The notes: generated from the sequence alone by a model not told the origin. Counted from the stretch's first letter, positions 35,458 through 46,081 are shown. The stretch: 64,000 nt of DNA from Pyrenophora tritici-repentis (GCF_003171515.1 NC_089394.1:310001-374000); one strand, 5' to 3'. Numbers and translations are program-made.

Positions 35458-36152
35458 TTAGTTGCACTTTCCGTACCTGCTCTGGCACCAGTTGTCGGCG
35501 CCACAGAAGTCGGCTCCAGTACCACAGAAGTTGGATCCAGAGCAGCAAAGACCAGTCGCGCACTTCTTGTTGACAATAGGACCGCACTCCTCGCCAGCTT
35601 GCGAGGTGCCCTTGGGAGCAGTGGGCTCAGGAGGCGCAGTCATGGTGTTGCACTTTCCGTAGCCAGCCTGGCAGCCATCGCCACAGTAGATAGCCTGGTC
35701 CTGGAGGTCGTTCTTGGGGCCGCAGTGGCCGGCGGAGGAGCAGCAGCGGTAGAAGAAGCCGTTTGCGCCGGCACCGGGGCAAGTGACACCGCCTTGGGCG
35801 TGACCGCAGACATCGATTTCGGGGACGGCGTTGGGGAAGCCGGTGGCGGGGGAGGTGCCGGCCTTTGTGGTGGACGTCTTCATGGTTGTGGGTGTCGACT
35901 TGCACTTGGATGAGGAGCCGGAGAAGGGGGACAGGCAGGTGGCTGCATCGCAGTGGTCGACGGTGGTTCCGCACCAGCCGTATTGGGAGCCTGAGACAGA
36001 AAGTCAGTATTTGATTCATCTGGATGCTGACGTAATGGTTTCAACTCACAGCACTCAGATGCAGCACATTTGGCGTTTCCGTTCTGAGGTCCACAGTTAC
36101 CAGCAAAGGCACCGGAGACCAGAGAAAGAACAGAAAGAGTAGCGAAACGCAT
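35458..36152 (-). CDS. Secreted protein with three hevein-type chitin-binding (CBM18) domains
   Basis: Exons are 36152-36050 and 35990-35458, with a 59-bp intron (GTGAGT...CTCAG) inside the first domain. The product is 211 residues. A signal peptide (MRFATLSVLSLVSGAFA) is followed by three Cys-rich modules. Domain 1 starts NCGPQNGNAKCAASECCSQY and includes the aromatic ligand site QYGWCG. Domain 2 is divergent (VCGHAQGGVTC..., then RCCSSAGHCG). Domain 3 starts ECGPIVNKKCATGLCCSGSN and has NFCG at the ligand site. Pro/Thr linkers join them, and no catalytic domain is present. CBM18 modules bind chitin and N-acetylglucosamine oligomers. Stand-alone secreted forms can shield hyphal chitin from host chitinases or sequester fragments; that role here is inference. 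Confidence 0.93.
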
Positions 36153-38384
36153 TATGAATATTATTAAGTATATGGACGGGTACGTGTTTTCAACAGGAAG
36201 CGAGGGACTGTCGGAATACAAAAAAATACTAGTGAATGGATAGAGATAGAGATAGAGAGGTACTCAAATCAAGGGCCAACGTTGCACAGCAGCTGGACCT
36301 CTTCTTAACTATCGCGCGCTCCTCGTATTCTACGCTTGGCCCTCCCCCACTCTCCCTTCTCGATCCAATAGACATGGCATCATGCGGAACTCCTATGCTT
36401 GCGCTGAGGCTGCAGCTAGAAGGGCGACTGGCCCCCTAGCCGGCGCTAAACAACGAGGCAGATCCATGTCCAAGACCGCTATGCCTGAACGCACGGATTA
36501 AAGACGTCCCAAAAAAGGGCGTCATAGTTGTCGGAAATTTAGCAGCGGGCCATTTCGGCCAGGCTAGACCACAATGGTGGAAAATTCTACTGTTTCCAAA
36601 AGAAAAATAAACGGGCTCGCCGTATGTTTGGGTTTTTGCGGCTGTTGAGACGGTGAAATAGGAATATACGTTATTGTATCGATGCCAGTTCTTTTGCCGC
36701 AAGGTGGCTTTACAAAACGCTTTCTGTCGCACCGTCTGAAGCATATGGATTGATTTTTGTGCACAAAAGCAAAAAGGAATGCGTGCGCGGAGAAGCAGGA
36801 AAAGACTAAGTGAGGAGCCGGACAAAATTAAGCATTCCTGTCGTCGGTTAGCGCCGCTTAGTGAAGCAGATCCGGAAGCTACCCCTGGCGATTCCCTCTC
36901 CTGACAGGACATCTTCACCAAGTAAAGCTTCGAGGCGTGGCCTTGGCTTGCAAAACTAGACAAGACGGCGACGGTTGAATACGATGCTCGTATCCGCACA
37001 AGCCGGACCCATGACGTTATAGAGATGCTTATTATAGAATGAGCCCGGCCATTGATAGTATGAATCCGCTCTCATCACCTCAACTTCTTGAATGTGCAAG
37101 GCGTGTCATGCTCGCCCGGCGTCATGTATCTTTCCAACTGAGTTGCGACTGTGGCTCAGCCACAAGAAACAACCTTTCGAAACCTTATTGCTCTTGCTCA
37201 GCGTGCTGCGTGCATCACTATATTGATGATTGCCGACCTCGGTCACCAAACATCGTATTGGAGAGTGCCACGAAGAGATCCACGGTCGCGGCGCGGCACT
37301 GGGGGGCGTCTCTGCTTACTGACTAACAAGCTCAGCCTTGTAATATTCAGTCGTTTTTCAGTGATAATAGCTGGGATATCGTTGCAAGTGCAAAAACATG
37401 ATTCCCGGACTGCCGTTTCAACGTGCCGATCTCCCCACGTCTTCTTCAGATGTAAAAATCAATTATTAACGAATCACTAGCCTGTTGGATCAGCCTGTTT
37501 TATATGTAAAAAATAACAATTGCTGTGTCAAAAAGGCTAGAAGTAAAGGTGGGGAGGGGCTCTGCGCGAAGAAGGACCGACCCCGCCTTCACAAATGACC
37601 CTTGGAAGAGCAAAAAAAGATGGTTGTTTTCCGACACCGGGAATCTGAGGAATGTTAGAATTGAGAGTCGAATGCAGGTTACAAGGTGCTTTGCACTTAC
37701 CGAACCCGGGCCTTGCCGGCACTGTACAGTGAAACTGACTCTCTGATGAGAGCGGCAAATCCTAGCCACTAGACCCTTTAAGATTTGTTAGAAAGAGTAA
37801 TGAAGTGGATTCAGGATAGACTAACATATCGGATGATTGTACCATACTGGAATTGATAGGAGACTTTTTAATTATTCAGTAAATATAGAGATAGCAAAAG
37901 CCATTTGGATCAAAGTTCGTGTTGCAAAGGGTCAGGCTCATTGTAAGTATGGGAAGGTGCGGGGCGGGTCCACGAGGTGAAAATTTGCGAACGATAACGA
38001 ATTTAGGGAACCAACCCAGACGAGACATTGGCTAGCGAGAGCGTTGAACAAATAAGATTAGTTACATGTAGATATTTACTATATGCTTTCGCTGGTGGGA
38101 CATGTACTGCTCGGAACAACACCGAAGTAAATACTGAATATCCCTTGTTCTGAATAACAGCCATCTCGTGCGCGCAACCTCCGCCAAGTCTAAAGGCCCC
38201 AGTTGTGCGTGCGTCTCAGAATCAAACGCGTGCCATGTAATTCCTGCTATATCGTATCTTCGTGCCCTGTTCGGGATGCATCGCCGCGCTTCTTGTACCA
38301 CGCGAACCAAGCGAAAGCCAGGGTAACCATCATCACAAAAACTGTCGTCAGCTCGGTCGAAGCGGGCGGTATATTGGTCGTGAG
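36153..38384. other. Intergenic region, 2.2 kb
   Basis: This holds the promoter of the CBM18 gene at one end and the 3' flank of the thioesterase gene at the other. Short GATAGA repeats lie near 36240-36258. The frame at 36436-36999 has no motif. The only RNA-like feature is the tRNA-Glu relic, listed separately. Confidence 0.5.
37701..37777 (-). pseudogene. Truncated tRNA-Glu (CTC) relic with an intron-like insert
   Basis: On the minus strand the D-arm GGTCTAGTGGCTAGGA and the anticodon stem TGCCG/CGGCA with loop CTCTCA match fungal tRNA-Glu(CTC). A 27-nt insert follows position 37, where nuclear tRNA introns sit. Then GGCCCGGGTTCG gives the 5' half of the T-arm. After TTCG the sequence departs completely: the second T-stem strand and the 3' acceptor strand are absent, and the 5' acceptor bases do not match either. 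This is a decayed gene or the tRNA-derived head of a SINE. Confidence 0.65.
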
Positions 38385-39277
38385 TCAAAGGCTCGTGTCC
38401 GACTTGTCATCGCCGAGAGGAGGTATCTGCTGGTTGAGATAAGCCTCAAGGTGGTCGATTTCTTCAGGGTCGGCGCTGTGAACGAGGTCCCTACATTTGT
38501 TAGCAATATGACCTGAACTAAATTAGAACTAGCGTACTTGTAAGTCCTAAAATCAACCTTGTATCCATGCTTCTCCAGCTCTTCTGCACTCAGCTTTCCC
38601 CACTTGTGCGCAACTACCTGATCAGCATCACCGTGACCCATGAAGATGGGCGTCTGCTGGTTTGGGTTGTCTGTCGGGATCATGTCTTTGATCTTCTTCT
38701 GCAGCAGCAGGTAGCAACTCAGACCGAAGATGCCTCCTAGCTGTTCCTTGTATGTGACACCGGAGAGAATCGACATGGCTCCGCCTTGGGAGAAGCCCCC
38801 GATGACTACGCGATTTGCGGGTATGCCCTTGGCAACCTCTTCGTCGATGAGGGAGTGGAAATACTTCTGAGAGTCTATGATGCCTTTTTCGTCTTCTGCC
38901 CGGCTGTCCAAAGTGCTGAGCGACTTGATATCGTACCATCCTGGCATGCTCATGCCCATGTTCTGTGCCATGTATCAGTATCAGTATCTTTGCATCGATC
39001 CGCATCGTTGCAACGCGTGAAGTCTGATGGCGGTGCACGAACCAGGGTAATCGGGATGTTTGGCGCATTAGGAAAGATAAATTTGACCTCCTCAAACTTG
39101 CTTCGCCTGCGCCAGTTCTCTGCAAGAAAGATCCTAAGCCTTCGTCAGTGCCTATGCGACGGCGCAGTCGAATGCGCCATACCAGCCAGCGCCGCTATCT
39201 CCAAGCCCATGCGCAACAATAACAGTGGCAGTGTGCCGCTTGAGCGCGGGAACGACTAGTGGAGCTTTGTGAGCCAT
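38385..39277 (-). CDS. Acyl-protein thioesterase 1
   Basis: There are four exons on the minus strand: 39277-39183, 39133-39043, 38962-38538 and 38490-38385. The introns are 49, 80 and 47 bp, and the product is 238 residues. The serine hydrolase triad is complete: Ser120 in GGFSQGG, Asp in GHGDADQVV, and His208 in KDLVHSADPEE. The N-terminal VIVAHGLGDSGAGW forms the oxyanion loop, and NMGMSMPGWYDI is a family signature. The enzyme removes palmitate from cysteines of Ras, G-protein alpha subunits and other proteins, and has lysophospholipase activity. It is soluble. It lies divergent from the DNA glycosylase gene, with 407 bp between the starts. Confidence 0.95.
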
Positions 39278-39684
39278 GTCTACTTGCGATCTAGGGTGAT
39301 GTAGGACAAAGTATCGGTAGAGACGAACGTGGGGTAGATGCCTTCTGAGGCGGTTGGCCCAAGGAGTGGACCTCGGCGCGTCTTCGTCATGCACGCTAAG
39401 GCAGGAACCGGGGTCCAAGCTCCAATTACTGTCATCGACGTCATGACCTTCCATAAGCTTTCACTCTCACTTGCCACGTCTTGAGTCTCTCACCCTTCAA
39501 TTCGCTCTGTTTGCAGCTCAAAACAACACGTCAGAAGACACCACTCATCCCCAGCTCAAACCTCACTTGCCTTGAATCTTCTACAATCATTGCGTTTAAA
39601 CTTCCATTCAAGCTACTATTGCGACCGCGCTTAGCCCCTTTAGCTATCTACAAACCTCAACACTGCTCTTGTCACCCCTCGGTC
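39278..39684. promoter_or_regulatory. Divergent promoter region (thioesterase / DNA glycosylase)
   Basis: These 407 bp lie between the two start codons. The glycosylase frame stays open upstream of its ATG to 39481, but those codons read as pyrimidine-rich leader, not protein. No TATA box is evident. Confidence 0.45.
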
Positions 39685-41253
39685 ATGGCGCGAGCCACAA
39701 GAAGCTCTGCAGCTAAAGCTGAAACTATCCAGACAGTGCCAGAGGCCAACCAGAAGCCAATGCAGCTCTCAAGTCCACCGCCTACTCCAGAGAGAGGCAA
39801 TGCGCGAAAGAGGAAAGCAGTGAAAGTCGAAGATTCTCCGAAAGCTTCGACTAGCAAGGCTCCCGTCACGCCCAAAAGCACAAAACGTGCCAAAAAATCA
39901 ACAGTAAAACAAGAAGACATCAATGAGCTACCGCACAACCTTGGTGCAATTCCCGACCTGCCTCCTCAAAATGAAGAGAGAAAAGGCAAAACTCCAGCAA
40001 AGAAGTCCAAGAAGCCTGCAGAGCCGAAGAAGGAAGATGTTGATGATCTTCTTGCTAAAGCCACCAAAACCACTGACGAGTCACCAAAAAAGAAGACAAA
40101 GGCTAAGAGTGGAGGCTACGGCCTCACTCCTGGCCTTACCCCGTACCCAAACTATGCTCATCCAACAGCCGAAGAGTGTGAAGAGGTCACAAGGCTTCTT
40201 TCAAAAGTGCACGGCAAGGTCGAGGCACCCAAGACAATACCTGCCCCATCACTCGAGGTCTCCGGGTGTGGAGAAGTACCATCTGTTCTCGATGCCCTTA
40301 TCCGAACACGCCTCTCAGCAGCAACATCTGGCACAAACTCATCACGTGCGTTTGCTGGCCTGGTCTCTAAGTTTGGTATCCTGAAAGAGGGCGTCGGTAA
40401 GGGAAGTGTAGACTGGAACAGGGTGCGTCAAGCGGACCAGAAAGAGGTATTTGAGGCAATCAAGAGTGGTGGCTTGGCAGATGTCAAGAGTAAGGATATT
40501 AAAAAGATCCTACAGATGGTATGGGAAGAGAATCAAGCGCGCCGCGAAGAGCTTTTGTCCTCGTCAGACAAAGCCCCCGGCTCAGCGAACGAGGCTGAGG
40601 GCGAGAAGCATGCAGAAGTCGCGAAGGCGGAGCAAAACATTATATCACTAGACCATCTGCATTTGCTTTCAAACGACGATGCATTCAACGCGCTGACGAA
40701 ATACCCCGGCATCGGCCCAAAGACCGCATCTTGCGTGCTCCTCTTCTGTCTCCAACGGCCCTCGTTCGCTGTCGATACACATGTCTTCCGTCTTTGTAAG
40801 TGGTTAGGCTGGGTACCTCCTCCAGGAGATCCTGCCGGCCTTGCACCAGGCGCAAAAGGCACATTTGCCGGGCCCACACGGAACTCAACCTATGCGCATT
40901 GCGAAGTTCGGGTTCCAGACCACCTGAAGTATCCACTACATCAACTGCTGATCAGGCATGGGAAGACGTGCCCGAGGTGTCGAGCAATTACTGGGGAGAG
41001 CAGTGAAGGATGGGATGAGGGCTGCCCGATCGACCATCTTGTTCAGAGGACTGGGGGCCGTAAAGACGTTGGCGCAAGTCCGGTCAAAGGAGGAAGCGCG
41101 AAGAAGACCAAGGGAAAAAAGAAGATCGCTGATGACTATGAGAGTGACGCAGAAAGTAGCGGATTGAGCGACGCCGAAAGCAGCATGTTAAGCGACGTGG
41201 TAAGTGACGCGGAGGTAGAGCTGTCCGAGGAAGAGCAGTCGGCTGCCGAGTGA
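39685..41253 (+). CDS. HhH-GPD DNA glycosylase, endonuclease III-like
   Basis: This is an intronless gene of 522 residues. The N-terminal ~160 residues are Lys/Ser/Pro-rich and disordered with several nuclear localisation-like clusters (KSTKRAKKSTVK, KKTKAKSGG). The catalytic core is helix-hairpin-helix TKYPGIGPKTASCVLLFCL with Lys346, followed 18 residues later by Asp364 in VDTHVFRL; this is the Lys/Asp pair of bifunctional base-excision glycosylases. Upstream, LDALIRTRLSAATSGTNSSRAF is the usual first core helix. Unlike EndoIII or Ntg1/2, the C-terminal Fe-S loop is incomplete: only CPRC and one later Cys are seen. An acidic Ser/Asp tail closes the protein. It probably excises damaged or modified bases in the nucleus; substrate unknown. 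The start at 39685 begins the conserved MARATRSSAA. Its stop lies 157 bp from the convergent CE1 esterase stop. Confidence 0.92.
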   Translation: MARATRSSAAKAETIQTVPEANQKPMQLSSPPPTPERGNARKRKAVKVEDSPKASTSKAPVTPKSTKRAKKSTVKQEDINELPHNLGAIPDLPPQNEERKGKTPAKKSKKPAEPKKEDVDDLLAKATKTTDESPKKKTKAKSGGYGLTPGLTPYPNYAHPTAEECEEVTRLLSKVHGKVEAPKTIPAPSLEVSGCGEVPSVLDALIRTRLSAATSGTNSSRAFAGLVSKFGILKEGVGKGSVDWNRVRQADQKEVFEAIKSGGLADVKSKDIKKILQMVWEENQARREELLSSSDKAPGSANEAEGEKHAEVAKAEQNIISLDHLHLLSNDDAFNALTKYPGIGPKTASCVLLFCLQRPSFAVDTHVFRLCKWLGWVPPPGDPAGLAPGAKGTFAGPTRNSTYAHCEVRVPDHLKYPLHQLLIRHGKTCPRCRAITGESSEGWDEGCPIDHLVQRTGGRKDVGASPVKGGSAKKTKGKKKIADDYESDAESSGLSDAESSMLSDVVSDAEVELSEEEQSAAE

Positions 41254-41410
41254 ACATTTTATGGAAAGTACGTTTTTTGAAAGCATGTATTTACAAGCTA
41301 TATACAAATATTTACATTGTCTCGGCCGTTATCATCAATCTTGCGCTATGACGGCCCCAACTTCGCTCGATGGCGGCCTGGCCCGTTCACAACTTCAGCA
41401 CACGACCGGA

Positions 41411-42223
41411 TCAAGTGAATTGGGAGAAGAACTTCCAAACATCGCCCGATGTAAAGCTCTGAAGGGCAACGTGGTCCCCATCAAAAGCAGTCCACTGCGT
41501 AGGGTACCTGCAGCCTTCGTAAACAGTCTTGATGGACCGTCCGCTGTTGGCGGGAGGCTCTGGCGCATTCTTGGCCTGGCATCCGTTGTTCTTGACAAAG
41601 CGGTCTCGGATCTGTCGACCAGCTGAGATGTTCAAGACGCTGTCCCTTGTGCCGTGCTGGCCGTAGAAAGCAATTGGGGCGTTTCCTCCACTGCAACCAG
41701 AGAGTTGAGCTCCAGACAAGACGGCGATACCGCGATAGTCCTGGGCACTGCTGCAGGCCAGGCTGTAGGACATGGCAGCACCGTAGGAGAAGCCGACTGA
41801 GAAACGGAGCTTCTCATTGATACAGAGATCATCCTCCACCTGCTTCCTAATGGTGTTCAAAAAGGTAATGTCCTCGCCGCCCTGGTTTGCCCATCCCCTG
41901 TTGAGACCGTCGGGTGCCACGAAGATGGTGCTGTCGCCTCCGAGAGCTGCCAGGCCGTAGTATGGTGATGAGCCTCCAGCAACGGCATTCATGTCACCAT
42001 TGAGCCAATGGATACCAAAGATGAAGCGGTATTGACGGCTCTTGTCGTAGCCATTGGGAATGCGAAGTGTCCAACGGCGTTGCTTGCCATTTATGGTTGT
42101 GGTATGGACACCGTTGGTTAGCTTCGGCGTCTTGCCACAACCGGCAGAGGCAGCTGCTACATTTTCGAGTAGAGCTAGGATGAGAAGGGCACCGAGTGCG
42201 AAGAAAGAGGCTGATCGAAACAT
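41411..42223 (-). CDS. Secreted CE1-type esterase (feruloyl esterase-like)
   Basis: This is a single-exon gene of 270 residues. The signal peptide is MFRSASFFALGALLILALLE, cleaved near NVAAASA. The mature start CGKTPKLTNGVHTTTINGK and the block PNGYDKSRQYRFIFGIHWLNG are typical of fungal CE1 feruloyl or acetylxylan esterases in the PHB-depolymerase group. The nucleophile is Ser146 in VGFSYGAAMSYSLAC. The catalytic His lies in FDGDHVAL near the C-terminus; the acid is probably in the AFYGQHGTRDSVL region. No cellulose-binding module is present. These enzymes release ferulic acid or acetyl groups from plant xylan. I cannot separate feruloyl from acetylxylan specificity from sequence. An in-frame upstream ATG at 42301 would remove the clean signal peptide, so 42223 is preferred. 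Confidence 0.93.
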   Translation of the reverse strand: MFRSASFFALGALLILALLENVAAASAGCGKTPKLTNGVHTTTINGKQRRWTLRIPNGYDKSRQYRFIFGIHWLNGDMNAVAGGSSPYYGLAALGGDSTIFVAPDGLNRGWANQGGEDITFLNTIRKQVEDDLCINEKLRFSVGFSYGAAMSYSLACSSAQDYRGIAVLSGAQLSGCSGGNAPIAFYGQHGTRDSVLNISAGRQIRDRFVKNNGCQAKNAPEPPANSGRSIKTVYEGCRYPTQWTAFDGDHVALQSFTSGDVWKFFSQFT

Positions 42224-44537
42224 GTTGCAGGAGTGAGGAAGGTGGGATGCTTCACTGTCTGTGTCCAGCAATGTCTGGACTTTAGGTATGCTTAAGTACA
42301 TTTCCTCTCACTCTATCCCCCTCGATCCAACTTCAAAACCCATTCTCTAAATCGGGCGAACTGTCATGCGTGTATACCGGAGCTTCGGAAAATACATGAA
42401 CCAGACTGCAAACCATTGCCTTTGAGGAAGTAATCACCGCGGCGGCAGTTATCTAAAACAACAGTAGAGTGAAACCAAGACTTGGATATGGCCTCTAGAG
42501 GAAGGTTTCTCGTTGCCTGACCCAGGCGTCCAATTGCAAACGTCGCGATCCACTTCTTGGTCTGGCGCTGTCAATCGACGGCCAAGCTCTGTCCAATCGA
42601 GCAACTTTGCAACTCCTCTTCTCGCAAGGCTAAAGGTTCCACACATCTGTCACATGCATGAACCAAGACTGTTATATAACCCACCAGGAGAATTCTTCCA
42701 GACACTTCCAATCGAATGGGTCACGACACCATCCTGCAATTCAAGTGTTCCCATGAGGCTTGACGTGAACAATGCCAAGGTGCATGATCTTCCTGCACGT
42801 AACAAACGTTGCCAGCTGCCAGCTTGGCATTGAACTTGGCACTCAAGTGTTTTGATACCGGTCTCGTTTGATTTGCTAAGGACGTTGTCTTTTCTTGTTT
42901 CCGCTTTACTCTACTAGGCACTTCCAAGGTTCGCTCTCTTAATTTGGAACGCAGGCGGGGCTCCACAACGCTTTCTCTTGAGGAAAGAGGACCCATGTAT
43001 TTTGTTGATCTGTACGAGGTCAGCGCTGCGATAAGAGTGATATCTCGGAATACTTCACAAGGCTGACTTTCCCCACGGGGTGGGATCTAGCGGCAGCGGC
43101 ATGCACGGAAGATGACATACAACACTCAACAACATGGCTTCATCGCGCGCGGGAAAGCGACAAGTTTGCCGGTGGCATCCCCTGTCGCGCTTAGGTTGGA
43201 CCGTCATGCAAAAGCGCTGATCAACGCTAAATTAAGGTTAGCTAAATTAGCTAAATTAGCCCGGTCCACCTACTGTATGTTGGTATCAGGCTGATTGTTA
43301 TGTGCATCTTCGCCATTACGCGATGTCTAAACAAGGCTGGGGGCGTTCATTTCACACGCGGAAAATATTTCTCCACATTTTGGAGCCACACCAATTCATG
43401 TTGCATGAACGAATATATAAAGTCCGGCGGCTGTTCATCTCAATGCACTTCCTGCCACTCACTGATGATGATACGATCGGGTACTTTCGTCATTTGCGCC
43501 AACACTTGTTGGCGTGCCTGGCAAAGTGCCTAGCGCTCTTTTCCCCCGCAGTCTTAATGATCTGCTCCCTACTTACCCCTGCGATGCCTGCAAATACGAC
43601 CGAAGTTTGAGGGATTTGATGACACGAGAAAGAAGATCATTCTTATAACAACTAATTACGCGGCCTCTACTGAACTCGGGTTCTTTCACGAGAAGATGTA
43701 GAAGCTAGTACAGTCTCCAGCTGTCTGCGCGAAGAGGTGCCTGTGAACTTCAGACCTGCCACTATTCTTCAAGCTTCAATCCGTTCTGGTTCGACTGGTG
43801 GTTCTCCTCGATGGCAAATCTGCTGCGTCGATGTAACCATTTGAAGACCGTTCTGGTTCAAGCAGCTGAGTAGGCCCAGCTCTCAGCAACTTTGAAGTCT
43901 AGTCATAATACCGTCTCTATATTGGGAATCAGACGCCGCGGTACTACATTTAGGGTACTTTTGCCATCGCTTGACCACAAATATAGATCGTCGTTAAATG
44001 TTGATCTCCGCGAGAATACCCGGGATCGTCCCAACCCAACAACTTGGACCCCCCCTCCCCCCCGCTCTCCGGGTATCATAAGATATCTGACATACTGGTA
44101 TACGATACAGAGGTCACTGTATTCTCTAGAAATGCCTGTTAGGAGACTCTCTATACTGTCAAGTATTCTATCTCACCCAGGCGGCGCCGTAGCTTCGGCT
44201 CGGAAAGGATTCCCTCTATTCGATGTGCTTACTTTTACGAATACCAACATCGTATGTGACAAACACAACGTCGATACCCACCGGCAGAAATGCCCCACAG
44301 GGAACCTATTGGATTAGGCGTTTAGTGCACGACTCTCGGCCGGGTATATCATAGAAACCAGCGGTAGTAATGGGATAGCTTGACCGCGTCTAAGCTTTGG
44401 AGAAGGCTTGTCAGCATGGCGTCGCGAAGGCGACGGCAGTGTCAAAAGTATTTAAAGTCGTGCCAGGATCGACCGATGTTGAAGCAGACTTGCATTGGCC
44501 AAAATTCAGCAAGCTTGAGTTGAAGATATTGCTAACC
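42224..44537. other. Intergenic region, 2.3 kb, with a MITE-like element
   Basis: This is the shared upstream region of the CE1 esterase (minus) and the GH93 gene (plus). Frames at 43302-43610 and 43892-44317 have no motif. The segment around 43650-44330 is rich in stops and short repeats and could be old transposon debris. The MITE-like element is listed separately. Confidence 0.45.
43194..43270. mobile_element. 77-bp MITE-like element with TA flanks
   Basis: The left end reads GGTTGGACCG and the right end, reverse-complemented, reads GGTGGACCG: imperfect terminal inverted repeats. A TA dinucleotide immediately precedes (43192-43193) and follows (43271-43272), as a Tc1/mariner or pogo-type target duplication would. 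Inside are 2.6 copies of the 9-bp unit TTAGCTAAA (43238-43260). There is no coding capacity. Confidence 0.55.
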
Positions 44538-45747
44538 ATGATGCTCCACTCATTTATCCTCGTTGCAACAGCGGCAGTTGGTATCATTGGCTCTCCTCTG
44601 TCCCACAGTGCCGAACCCTGGGGCTTCTTCACGAATAACACCATCTACCAACCGAAGGGTAATGAATCTTTATTTTACCCCCGCTACGTGGAACTGCAGG
44701 ATGGCAGCATCCTCGCTACCACCTCGCTCAGAGGCCCTTCACCTGGTTACTTGCCCATCTTCAAGTCAAAGGACGGCGGCGCTTCGTGGAAGCAGATCTC
44801 GAACATACAAGACACCGCCAATGGCTGGGGTCTCTATGTACAGCCGGCGCTCACAGAGCTGACGGAGCCCATGGGTGGCTACGACGCTGGCACTATCCTG
44901 GGCAGTGGCAATAGCTGGGGACCGAATGCGACAAGGATTGATCTCTACGCGAGTAGAGATGGAGCGCGGACCTGGGAATTCGTCAGTCATATCGCTGAGG
45001 GCGGCAAGGCGAATACCACGAACGGTGCGACTCCTATCTGGGAACCTTATTTACTGTAAATGGCCCCTCGTGCTCGTCTCCAGATATTTAATACTAACCG
45101 ACCTTAGGCAATACAAGGGCCAGTTAGTAGCCTACTACTCTGACCAACGAGACCCTCTCCACGGCCAGAAACTAGCCCATCAAACCTCAACGGACCTGAA
45201 GAACTGGGGCCCCGTCGTCAATGATGTAGCCTACGATGAATACCTTGCGCGTCCCGGCATGACGGTTGTCGACTACATCCCACCCCTAAAGAAATGGATC
45301 CTCGTACACGAGCTGCCAGTTGGCAACTCATCCTCATATGGCTCAAACTACCCCGTCTACTACGTCGTGGCAGACTCACCCCTAGAATTTGGCAAGGAAA
45401 AAGGCCGTCCCATTGTCATCGGCAACAGCAGCGTTCCCAACGCCAGTCCATACGTCGTCTGGAGTCCGGTCGGCGGTCCTAACGGAACTATTGTTGTGTC
45501 GGACGCGGATCGCAGACAGGTGTATACGAACACGCATGGCGGCGCGCTAGATAAGTGGGAGGCGCATATTACTCCTGCTGGTGCGGTGTACTCGCGTGCG
45601 ATTCAAATTTTCAAGACGAGGCCAGATCATCTCATGATTTATGGGGGCGAGACGTATGATGATGTTGCTTTGGGATTGCTTACACCGTTTTCGGCGACGG
45701 TGGTTAGACTGCAGGATGTGCTCAAGGCTCCTGCTAAGTACACGTAG
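44538..45747 (+). CDS. Secreted GH93-like exo-arabinanase (sialidase fold)
   Basis: Exons are 44538-45055 and 45108-45747, with a 52-bp intron (GTAAAT, CTAAC, TTAG). The product is 385 residues. A signal peptide of about 19-24 residues (MMLHSFILVATAAVGIIGSP) leads into a six-bladed propeller. Landmarks shared with GH93 exo-1,5-alpha-arabinanases are SKDGGASWKQIS (Asp-box), NGWGLYVQPALTEL, ASRDGARTWEFVSHIAEGG, WEPYLLQYKGQLVAYYSDQR, then HGQKLAHQTSTDLKNWGPVV and ARPGMTVVDYIP. Several NxS/T sequons fit secretion. GH93 enzymes release arabinobiose from the non-reducing end of linear arabinan, a side chain of plant pectin. The family call rests on recalled motifs; a generic BNR-repeat sialidase-fold protein is the fallback. 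Confidence 0.88.
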
Positions 45748-46081
45748 GTGGATGTGTGGGTGGTGTCTGATGGAGTGTTGTGGTGGCGATCTTGATGTAC
45801 CTACATGTGTAGAGAGGCCTGGGTGGAAATTGACTATATCGTAATCTTCTGTCAAACAAGACCGCAAGCAGTCCACAAAACAGTGTCTACATATCGTTCA
45901 GCGTCGTAGAAATAAGCAAGTGCGCCCAGATGTGAAGGGCCGAAGCTTCATATCGACCGGTTAATCTGAATTGATGTGTAAGATGTGAGCACGTGAAATG
46001 GCGGCCACGCTATGCCGCTCTTTCCCCACCAAACGCGATTGTCAACACTAACCCGACGCGTTCCACCCCAACCACAACGTC

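Noticed and set aside
36436..36999. 187-codon minus-strand frame
   Set aside because: Cys/Lys/Phe-rich without motif; neighbouring frames equally open; lies in an intergenic stretch with no promoter signals.
39481..39684. Upstream extension of the DNA glycosylase frame (68 codons)
   Set aside because: Begins without ATG and is pyrimidine-rich leader-like sequence; the first ATG with conserved basic N-terminus is 39685.
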